NCBI RefSeq assembly: GCF_022376445.1
Contig: NW_025955493.1
Location: forward strand, 1 to 24,742
DNA length: 24,742 nucleotides
Source of the DNA: Fomitopsis serialis
Lineage: Eukaryota > Basidiomycota > Agaricomycetes > Polyporales > Fomitopsidaceae
Reading direction: 5' to 3'
Shown: positions 1-9,500 of the stretch, in pieces
How positions within the stretch are numbered: the first letter of the stretch is position 1
Layout of the letters: the number at the start of each line of letters is the position of its first letter
Notes under the pieces: model-generated
What the model was told of the DNA's origin: nothing
The model's database searches: none
Seen by the model: the letters and a program-made list of their open reading frames with translations, nothing else
Translations under genes and position numbers: made by a program

Positions 1-2206
1 CGAGGTGACCACGATACTTGAGCCAGGGACCACCAGCGGAGATGTGATCCGTCGCTGCAGATAATAATCATAGCAAATCGAATCGCCAGGTGCTAGTGAC
101 AACACTTACTGCACTTGCCCTTGACCTTGATGAGGATGGGGAGGTCAGTGGGGGTCTTGCCATCCCAAGGAGCGAAGGGTGTGAGGAGCTGAAGACGGTC
201 AGACTTGGGTCGACGGCGACCTGGACGCTGGCACGGTCCTGCGGGGAGGCTGGAAGGTGTTCTCTCCGGGGTCGTAGCCCTTCGGCGGGAGCTCAGCGCC
301 AGTCGGGTCGACGAACTTGAACGGCTTGCCGTCGGCGCCTTGAGGGTATCGTGAGGGGTTGAAGCGGAGGTCACCGGCGAACGCGAAGGCGGTCACGATG
401 TCGGGGAGGCGACGAAAGCGTGCGTGGCGGGGTTAGCGTCGTTACGGCCGGTGAAGTTACGGTTGTAGGAGGTGATGATCGAGTTGACTTCGCCCTTCTT
501 GACGTCACGCCTATCCCACTGACCAATGCAAGGACCGCACGCGTTGGCGAGCACGATACCGCCAGCCTCCTCGAACGTCGCGATGTAGCCGTCGCGATCG
601 ATGGTCGCACGAACCTGCTCGGAACCGGGAGTAACCGTGAACTTGCTCTTGGTCGTCAGACCATGGTCGGCAGCTTGCTTGACGATAGAAACAGCGCGGG
701 ACATGTCCTCGTACGAAGAGTTGGTGCAAGAACCGATCAGAGCGACACGGAGATCAGCAGGCCAGTTGTTCTTCTCGACAGCCTCCTTGAACTTCGAGAT
801 CGGAGTCGCCAAGTCGGGGGTGAAAGGACCGTTGATGTGAGGCTCGAGCTCGGACAAGTTCTGAGAGACAGTCAGCGTCACTGCGAAAAAAGACATGGAC
901 GAGTACCCACAATCTCGACGTGCTCGTCATACTCGGCATTCTCGTCCGCCTGCAGGTTGTGCGAGAAGCTCTTGGCATACTCCGCGATGTCGCCGCGCTT
1001 CGTGGCCTTGAGGTAGTCGACCATCCGGTGGTTGAAGGGGAAGATCGAGGTCGTTGCACCGATTTCAGCACCCATGTTGCAGATCGTAGCCATACCCGTG
1101 CACGACAGCGACTCAACACCAGGACCCTTGTACTCGACGATGGCACCGGTACCGCCTTTGACCGTGAGGATACCCGCAACCTTGAGGATGACATCTGTAG
1201 TCGCGTTAAGCACAGCCAAGGTCAGTAGTAGCGGTGGAAACATACCCTTAGGAGTAGTCCAGCCGCTGATCTTGCCAGTCAAGTTGACACCGATGACCTT
1301 GGGGCACTTGAGCTCCCAAGGGATACCAGCCATGACATCGACCGCATCAGCACCGCCGACACCGCAAGCAACCATACCGAGACCGCCGGCGTTCGGCGTG
1401 TGCGAGTCCGTCCCGATCATGAGACCACCGGGGAAGGCATAGTTCTCAAGGATGATCTGGTGAATAATACCAGAGCCAGGCTTCCAGAAACCGAGACCGT
1501 ACTGAATGAGGAGTAAGGCGCCCGCACTCGGAGGCACTGTCTATGACGCTTACCTTCGCCGTGGCGGTAGCCAAGAAGTCGTAGACTTCCTTGTTCGTGT
1601 TCACCGCGCGCGCGAGATCCTTCGGACCACCGACCTGGGCCTCAATCAAGTGGTCACAGTGGACGGTGGTCGGAACCGCGGCCGTGTCCATGCCTGCCGA
1701 CATGAACTGCAGAATAGCCATCTATGCGGGGACATATGACGTCAAGCCGGGGCTGAGGTATTCGCATACGCTTAGAGGGCCTCACCTGGGCGGTAGCATC
1801 CTGGCACGCAACTCGCTGTGGAGAGGGTGAGCGGAGCAATGCGTAGCCGTGTTACAAACACGTACGTCAGGGCGCAGCTTGAGATAACTCGTCCCGCGGA
1901 CGATGTCCTGGTTGTGCGGGTCGTCGAGGTGACCGTACACAATCTTTTCGGACATAGTCAGCGGCCGCTTAAGCCTGAGCAGAGTCAGATGCGCGTCCGA
2001 GGGAACGAAGACCGGTTTGCCCACCTGTCGCGTACGATAGCGAGGTTGTCCTCGATGCGTTGGTAGTTGATGTACGCGTTAGGTTCGACCAAGGACATGG
2101 CGACCTTCTTGTCGCCGATCTTGCCCTCGGCGACGGTGGCCATACCGGCGGCCAGTCGCTGGACTGACCGCCACGCCTTCGCGGAGCGGGAGGAGAGGTT
2201 GAACAT
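1..2206 (-). CDS. ACO1: Mitochondrial aconitase (aconitate hydratase), C-terminal end cut by window edge, three in-exon frameshifts
   Basis: Converts citrate to isocitrate in the mitochondrial TCA cycle using a [4Fe-4S] cluster. Exons on the minus strand: 2206-2025, 1974-1866, 1815-1786, 1721-1554, 1501-1246, 1194-911, 860-110 and 54-1 (continues outside); introns are 50-64 bp, all GT..AG. The N-terminus [16 protein letters not shown] is basic and acid-free, as expected of a mitochondrial presequence. Family landmarks seen include [28 protein letters not shown], the cluster cysteines in [13 protein letters not shown] and [10 protein letters not shown], and [17 protein letters not shown] in the last visible exon. 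The large exon 860-110 needs one extra base at each of three places (G runs on the plus strand at 403-406, 243-246 and 207-209) to read through; with them the protein is colinear with aconitase, and the net frame is restored. The identity is certain; whether the breaks are real is discussed in the findings. Confidence 0.96.
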
Positions 2207-2310
2207 CGTCGTAGGAGACGACGAGCGACAGCGAAGAGAGGGAGGGTAAAGACGTATGCCGGCAAACGCCGCGCTCCCTGACGAATTTATGGGAGGTGAT
2301 TGGGCCTTCG
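2207..2310 (-). promoter_or_regulatory. Probable aconitase promoter and pyrimidine-rich leader
   Basis: Reading the minus strand toward the aconitase ATG, there is a CCAAT pentamer (plus 2299-2303 reads ATTGG), then an ATAAATT-like A/T box (plus 2284-2290), then a strongly pyrimidine-rich stretch (plus about 2215-2250) directly before the start codon. CCAAT boxes are bound by the HAP/CBC complex, which in fungi controls respiratory genes including aconitase, so the position fits; the pyrimidine tract is common at transcription starts of strongly expressed fungal genes. This is inferred from motif and position only. Confidence 0.4.
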
Positions 2311-4119
2311 GACGAACGCCCCGAAGACGGCCGGCTCCCGCTCTTTCGCCGACTCGGAGTGCGTGCACGTGTCAACGTTCTGCCTCTTCGCCTCGCCGCC
2401 CCGGACGTCGACCCCATCGCTCCTCGTCGATCACCACCTTATCCTCGTCGTGCCCCGCGTAGTTGAGCCACGCTTCTCTGCTGCCGGTACCACTCGCCGC
2501 TGCTGCTGCGTCTCGTCTGACGTCCGTTAGTCATGCGAACGTGCTGATACGGCCGTGTCTCCGGACTCGCCTATAAGTCCGCACGCGCATTCCCACTCTC
2601 GCCTGTGCCGTCTGACAGGCACCGTTAGAGGCGAGGACAATCCTCTCGGGCGCGAAGACCGATCCAGCTGCAGCTCGCGCAGGATTGGCTGACAGTCCCG
2701 CAACTCCTCTTACCCGGTGTCGCTGCGGCGTTCGGCTTTCGTGAGGCCCAGAATGCGTGAAATGCTTGGTCGGGTCTCCTGTGACCTTATTATTATCTTC
2801 GTCTGCGGGTCGTCTTGACCGTCCATGTATGTATGCCCTCCTCGTTTCTCTGTACCCCCTTGTCCTCTCGTGAATGGTGCGTGTCGATGGCTGGCTTTCG
2901 TGCGACACCAGAGCCCTTCATCCTCGCCGCCTTGTTGAGCGAATGCACCCCGATCATCTCCTGTACGCTGCTCTATTCAGTTTGCTGCCTATCTGCTGAA
3001 GCCTGATTCAGTGCTCTCAGTGCTTTCACGCCTACGTCGTCAATGGCTCGGCCATCATGAAGCCGCAACGTGCAAGAATCCGATATCTCTGAGCGCGTAC
3101 AGACTTGAAACCACGCCGCTTGATCGCATCGGAGACGAGTTGAGGACGTCGGTGAGTTGTCTATGTCAGATGCAGGAGGTTGCCCGTATGTCAGTCTTCC
3201 GAGGTGAGACATTTAGAAGGATCTTTACGGCTGCGAAGGACATCTCGCATACATATACATATATCCCAAGACAGCGGCTACAACGCGACCCTTCGTGTGG
3301 CCAATCGGATGTTCCGCATTTGTGTACCGTACTTCACCCAACCTTCAAAATTGATTCAAAGCTTCACTGCTGAATCGCAGCTCTAATTCTCTGTAGCAAG
3401 GCCCGGCCTGGCGAGGCATGCGCCTCCAGAGTCCCGGGGTCGGATATGGTTGGTGTCTGCGTGAGCTAAGTAAGACGGTCTGTTGTAATTAAAGACATCA
3501 TGTATTCTGGAGACGACCCTGCATAGTCTACCCCGTAATATACCTGTCGTCGGTATGTATGTATGTCGATTCCTAGCTAATAGTACGCTCAGTAGAGTAG
3601 AACTCCCGCATCAGGTGTGCATAGCGACACAACAGTCGTTCAGTTCCAAGTTGCGTTTTGGCGCCTTCGAACCTCTTCGAGCTCACCTTCTGCGACTCGG
3701 CCAAGTAGGCAATAACGTCACCTCATAGCCACGACGGTGGCCTCAAAGTCCTCTCTTCGACTGGTTTCAGAACTTTCAATTAGGACTCTTGAACACATTT
3801 CAGGCTACTTTCAATCAGAAGACGATCTGAACTGTGATGAGCACGGGACCTGTTCGTTGCCTCCGGTGGTGAACGCCGCAAGTGCCACGCTGGACGACAT
3901 CCACGCTCAACCATTTGACGGAGTTCCAGTCGTCGTGTGGTACCGGTAAAGAGTCAGGCAGCTACGGGGAGCTGGTGGTGCGCATATACTGCTCTAAGGC
4001 TATCAGTGCTACAACTTACTGTCTTTCATTTTCTTTCTTTGCCCTAGGGAACGAGTGCTGACCATCCAATGGTCCGTCGAGTCAGATTGACTGCGACGGG
4101 AGGTGTATGTAAGACTCAT
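2311..4119. other. Gene-free stretch
   Basis: No reading frame here shows a recognisable domain, coding bias or a plausible set of spliced exons. Open frames of 60-125 codons occur on both strands, but they are low-complexity and overlap one another. I see only short simple repeats, for example GTATGTATGTATGT near 3553 and an AT-rich CATACATATACATATAT tract near 3247. It probably contains the distal aconitase promoter and decayed sequence. No tRNA cloverleaf was recognised. Confidence 0.5.
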
Positions 4120-4154
4120 TAGGGACGTTCAAAGTTGCTGGAGCTCTGGAGCTC
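4120..4154 (+). repeat. Left terminal inverted repeat of the 1.3-kb element
   Basis: A 35-bp sequence beginning TAGGGACGTTC that is the exact reverse complement of 5383-5417. Immediately inside it are short direct repeats of GCTCTGGA and GGCTGGA type. Confidence 0.9.
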
Positions 4155-4782
4155 TGGAGGCTGGAGGCTGGAGCTCGCCCTCGGGGGATGCCGTCAGCCG
4201 CGCGACCGGTGTGGTCTCGCCGGAAATTCCAGCCACAGTGTGCTTATGTCATGTCACAGTGTGTGGCGCGAATACTACGAGGCCTATTGGACATTTAGGC
4301 TGGGTATTCAGGCTTGAATTCTTTGCAGTAGTCTTGAATGGAGGTGTTTTCACGGTCTGGCACTTTCACCTTTCTGCCGCCACTGCACGACACTCTGAGC
4401 ATGTCGGTTTAGGGATTCGACGATGCACTTGCCCAATTAGGCAGTACAGCTCGTCCAACACCGACTACACCACCCTACACCAGCGGGGATCGGAGCATCA
4501 CTCGCCCACAGCATACAATCTGATCATTACAGCAATATTAAAACTACAGTACGTGGCTGTAATTTAGGAAACACAGAGACTCGTTCGCGCTGTTCGGATG
4601 TAACGGGCGCGCCACATGCTTATGTCAGCACGTAGATATATCGTGCCAGCCTGTACCGTAGTTTCTCGCCTTTCCAACACTAGTATTTGAGTCGGTACTG
4701 TGACCGTTCTCGCTCATTCCGCCGTCCCGTGCGATCGTAGCCACTACGACCGCCTGAGCCGACCTTGCCCATTACATCGGAC

Positions 4783-5081
4783 TACTGTAGTATTCAATAC
4801 AGTCCGGCGGTCACGTGTCACAAGGCCCCTCGCCACACCGGTAAAGGACCCTTGTCACGGGTCACTGAGGGTCCCGCCGGTTGTGACAAATGCACAAAAA
4901 TTTGGCCGCCTCCGGCGGCGGCTTCAGCACTCGTTTCGACGACGTTTATAGCCCATCGACGCTCAGCCGCACCGTCTGCACTGTCTTTGTCACATGTCAC
5001 CGTCGCTCGCGCCGCGCCGCCTGGCGGCGGCGCGGCTGTCACAGTCACAACCTGCGCCGGATTGAATTGAATACTACAGTA
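4783..5081. mobile_element. Nested 299-bp MITE-like element
   Basis: The left end TACTGTAGTATTCAAT is matched by an inverted copy ending ATTGAATACTACAGTA at 5081, and the match carries on through CAGTCCGGCG against CAATCCGGCG. Both ends start with TA, consistent with TA target duplication. It is GC-rich, has no coding capacity, and contains many copies of a GTCAC/GTGAC pentamer in both orientations. It sits wholly inside the 4120-5417 element, so it inserted later. Confidence 0.7.
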
Positions 5082-5382
5082 ACTTATGGGTGGCTGACAG
5101 CTTAGTCAGCATACTGCGGCCACCTAATTCTCGTGTCGCACAGTGGTGCACCTATTTTATCTACGACAGCCCAAAAGAGCTCACGAGCTGCCTCAGTGTT
5201 TCTGAAGAGACTAGATGCAAGGCGTGGTGAGCATCGAGCGTGTATGGTACTTATACTGCATTAGGGAAGTCACACATGCTACCGGCGTGTGACAGTGACC
5301 AGCGCGCACGCCTCGGAAAAGCCTAGCGGCAAACCCCGAGAACCGCCGCCTCCAAGCTCCAAGCTCCAGCGTCCTCCAGCTG

Positions 5383-5417
5383 GAGCTCCAGAGCTCCAGC
5401 AACTTTGAACGTCCCTA
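5383..5417 (-). repeat. Right terminal inverted repeat of the 1.3-kb element
   Basis: Exact reverse complement of 4120-4154, ending GAACGTCCCTA. Inside it lie AAGCTCC and CTCCAGC direct repeats that correspond loosely to the left subterminal repeats. Confidence 0.9.
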
Positions 5418-6550
5418 GTATTCAGTGCTCAGCGCTCAGCGCTCAGTGGTCACGTCAGCGCGTACTCAGCGTTGGATGGTTGCGAACGCACGGAAAGACA
5501 TCTAATTGCCTGTCGCAGACTTACCCAGTGTGGTCCCAGTCTCCCGAAGACTTTCGTTCACTGCGGCTGGGACAGGCATTTATGACATGCGGGTCTCGAC
5601 CTGTTCATAGATCGCATTCCAGCGGAGAAAGCCTGAGCACGTCAGCTGCACACTTTTCTCCAAGAGGGCGTCTGTTCACCCTTCACGCCGCTGTAAGTGG
5701 GTTTGATTATTGGCCCTGGAACCGCGATTCTGCGTCAGAACGCCTCTGTGATTCTGGCATATGTGATATGCACCGATAGGGGACGACAGGTCCCCCGTTA
5801 CTGATGCGGCGTCAATTGCGTCGAATGCCCTAGGCCTATTCACCACACATTGGTGAGTATTAGACCTGACTGAAGTCATCGTTCTCACTGTATCCTGCGG
5901 ACGATTTTACAGACCCGCACTGTAGAGGGGAGAGACCGAGAATGGGTCGAGCTACACGGATCCATGGGCCTCTGTTATTCAATAGAAAGGCCCGGTGCCA
6001 TTTCGAAATGACGCGCCTTGCGCATGCATGCATAAGGTCCGGAATCCTGAACCAATGTCGATGTGCGTATCCGCGCCATCTCCTTGATTCGTATGCTTCT
6101 CATCATGATGCTCGTCAGCGAACAGGATTGGGTTCACGATCAGGCATGCACCAGACCTCGGTGGTGTCGTGTCATGCGGATCGCCCTCCGTCGAGGTCGC
6201 TCTCACTGAGACGGTAAGTTCCCTTCGACATACCGAGTGACTGGCGTACCCTTCTGCTTCAGCACATTTCTCTTCTGGATCAATCTTCCAGTTCATACGA
6301 GACACTTATGCTTCAAGGCGCTTGCAAACAACGAGGCGATTGCGGCGCAACTAAATGAAGCCTCGCGGTTCCCTGCGGGTCAGTCCTAGGCTGACAGAAG
6401 TGGATTAATGAATTCCGGCTTGGTGTGTGCGTCTTCTATGCCTCGTTGCGAGATATCGAAACGCCGTTCACACGAGTGTGCAACTGACCTTAAGAATCAA
6501 GTAGTCAGTCGTTGTCCACTATCCCCGCCTTGTTGTCCTGCAAAGACACT
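5418..6550. other. Gene-free stretch upstream of the helicase gene
   Basis: About 1.1 kb between the transposon and the helicase start. No coding exon could be supported. The helicase promoter and any untranslated first exon must lie here, but I see no clear TATA or CCAAT element in a decisive position. The frame of the first helicase exon is closed by TAA at 6491-6493. Confidence 0.5.
5422..5448 (+). repeat. Short tandem repeat beside the transposon end
   Basis: Three to four copies of a 7-bp unit of the type CAGCGCT (CAGTGCT, CAGCGCT, CAGCGCT, CAGTGGT) begin a few bases outside the right inverted repeat. No function is suggested. Confidence 0.6.
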
Positions 6551-9500
6551 ATGAGGGACCGACGTGTTCAAACACTCTCGACAAAGCCTAGTGTCAGGCT
6601 CGACCTGAGCCTCTACGATGCATCCCTTCTGAGGGACGAGATTGCCGTTGGCGTCGCGATCAGCGACCTTGAAGGCAATCTCGTAGATACAGACAGTGTC
6701 AATAGCATCGTAGAAGATTTGGCCTCCGTACCTCACCTCTTGGAATTCGCCTTGTCCGGTGAGTGCGCTGGACACCGCTCTACGTACTGCTCATTATTCA
6801 CGCGTCCGTTTAGTCGTTGACGACGAGGCTGCTCGCAAGCTGAGCGAGTGCATTCTTGCCTCCTTTCCTGCAGATGCAAAGTCTTTCGCGACATCGCTTG
6901 CCGGTCGTCTAATTGAACGATTCTCTCTGTTTCTCGTCTTCTTGCGGTACCCATCGCCCTCAGCCGAGCCCGAGGATATACGTGACACCCGTCACTCCGT
7001 CGAGCGTGCGAAACGCGTACTAGAGGTGCTCGCTGGCCTCCCGTTAGGCTATGCTACCGCCGAGGACCCGGGGCTGGCCGGACGCTCGTCATCGGGATTG
7101 GTCAAGCAGAAGGGGAAGGGGAAGAAGCAGCCTCGAACACCCTCGTCGAGCGTCAAGGTTGACCTGAAACTGCTCAATGAGCTCGATATCAAGATCCCGT
7201 CGGATCGCGATGAAGCTCTAGCGGTTGTAGCGAGCATCATGTTCTCTCAGAAGCGCATACTACAGGTAGGTTACAAGTTCGCCACCATAGCCCATTGCGA
7301 CTAACGAGTGACCGGATACAGAATTATATGCAAATCATCCGGTACCCACACTTAACGGACACAATCAAGGGGACATATATCACGCGTGACGTTTCAGCAT
7401 CAACAGCATCGCAACGTGTTGAAGGAAGCACTGGGACGGAGGAGACCGCCTCCGCATATCCTTTCGTCCAGCCTTTGAAAGCCGCTCTATATTTCGACAG
7501 CGCCAAAGGTTTTGGAGAATGGACGGTCTTGATTTCTACAAGTGCCCACGCAGATCTGCGACAAATGCGGAAGAAGTCTTTAGACCTCTTCAACATCACT
7601 GTAAAGAAAATCAGGTTTGTGTCCCTTCTATTTGAGTGACACCGTAATGTCATTCTTGTCGACTGTAATAGGGAACTATCGAATGGGCACTTCTCTCCGG
7701 ACAATCATAAACAATTGACGGTCAATGCGGACATCCCGATTTTTGAGGCGAAGATGACGGGCGATTCTCGCTTAGTCGTAAGTTCGGTGTCGAAGTAAGC
7801 GAACGGCATGTTGTTGACTCCATGTACGCAGTACCAGATCGACTGTGTTCCCGAATTCGAGACCAATGTAAGTCTGCCCATGCATGATAGCACACATTCG
7901 CTGACGTGCACAAGGTGAAGCGACAAGGTTTGAGTGTGACCGCGCCTGTCGCACTGGCACATAATGGTTAACGGTTCTTGGTTGTAGCTATCAGGATCTT
8001 CGGCATCTACACGCATGCTCAAATTGATAGACGACACTGGGATACGCTCGGCAACCAGCTAGGGCGACAGGGCAAGGAGTATCAAGCACGGTGAGTCGAC
8101 AATAGATCGCGAGCTGTAAGTTCTTGTCTAAAAAATTATGGCAGATGCATTTTTCGCAATCGGCCGACGCAAGTTCGAGGCCACGCGCGTACCATTCTGC
8201 CTGCGTCATGGCCCGCTCAAGTAGAGGTTGAAGCTGCCGCGTCGCAGTCAAGTCTCCCTGATTTGCACAAGGATGACCTCAAGAAGGTGACTGTTTACTT
8301 CGCCTTCAATGTCTGTAGGGGATTTATCAGAAAAGCTTACAATCAATGCGTACGTTGCACGTAGGTGCACGAGATGCTCGTGTATGTCATACCATACCTT
8401 CGAAACCATCGTTGAACTTACCGAATTGCCTCACAGCCTCCAGAAATATGTTTCATTTTCCCAAGTACGCATTTCTTACCTTGATTCTCGGTCCATAATC
8501 ATAACACTACCATGAACAGGCACTACTGAACAGTGCGTTGATTCACACGTAGATGCCTCGCTGCTCACAAGGTCTTAGGTATCCTGGCTGATCAAGAGGC
8601 CACGCACGTCTTCCAAGTCTCGTGAGTTGATCGTTGACTCCGTGTGACGTCCATGTCTAAAGCAGCACAGGTCTCAAGAGATGGAGATAATTGAACACAC
8701 TCGGTCTTGCTATGTGCTCGGTAGGAGCGGTACTGGGTATGGATTCTGTGGTTGATGTGCCTTTCGTTGCTCATGGAATGTGCAGCAAGACGACTACGAT
8801 GCTGTACAAGATGCTAGGGATAGAACACAGCTGGCGGTCGTGCGACGGCGCATTGGGTCGGCCTCGCCAACTCTTTGTCACGCAATCAAGGGTACTTGCA
8901 GAGAAAGTGCAAGAACATTTTATGAGCCTGCATAGCTCACTTTTAACTGCCAATAAGTCAGCCGACGAGCTGCGGGCCATGGCTTCCATCAGGCAGACAC
9001 AGCAAGACCAAGGACTCGTTGACTTAGACGAGGAAATGGACTTCAGGGGTGATTTGCCTCGACGATATAGCGAACTGACGGAAGAACACTTCCCGATGTT
9101 TGTTACATTTGATCAAGTGAGTATCACGGCGCATTCCGTGTTATCGTCTTCTGTCTGACATGCACCCTGTAGCTTTGTCGTTTGCTAGAGGCTGACTTCC
9201 CGCACTCATCTTCGTTGCAGCCTGGATCTCTACTCCAAGATGCAGATCGCACGACTGCGGATACGGTAGCTGAGATCCTGTCAAATGACTATATGCAGCA
9301 GCAACGCAAGTCGTTCGTTTCATACGGCGAATTTTTGAAGTCATACTGGGCACATTTCCCTCAGCCGCTGACTAAAGGTCTAGGTGTGCAAGATTGGCAT
9401 GCATCACTCACCATCTGTTCACTCATGAATTTTTGGCAGACCCTGCGTTGGTGTTTGCGGAGATCATGGGTAATGATGTTTAGATGACTCAGCATGGCTC

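Larger units (their letters stand above)
4120..5417. mobile_element. Non-autonomous DNA transposon with 35-bp perfect terminal inverted repeats
   Basis: The left end, starting TAGGGACGTTCAAAGTTGCT at 4120, is repeated as a perfect inverted copy ending at 5417. The match is exact for 35 bp and continues imperfectly for some 50 more through GGAGCT/GGCTGGA-rich subterminal repeats. Both ends begin with TA, so a duplicated TA target followed by GGGACG termini is the simplest reading; this would suit the Tc1/mariner class, but the superfamily is not proven. The 1,298-bp span contains no transposase; its open frames have no recognisable domain. A 299-bp second element lies inside, so the original element was about 1.0 kb. 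Confidence 0.8.

Noticed and set aside
2531..2908. Minus-strand frame of 125 codons upstream of aconitase
   Set aside because: It is Arg/Ser/Thr-rich low complexity typical of GC-rich non-coding sequence, with no domain or splice partners.
3391..3470. GC-rich stretch checked for a tRNA or other RNA gene
   Set aside because: No acceptor stem, anticodon arm or B-box could be aligned.
3550..3568. GTAT tetranucleotide repeat
   Set aside because: Only about four units; too short to be more than a minor microsatellite.
4103..4567. Plus-strand open frame of 154 codons in the transposon, considered as a transposase fragment
   Set aside because: No DDE motif, HTH or zinc finger is visible, and the frame covers the terminal inverted repeat itself.
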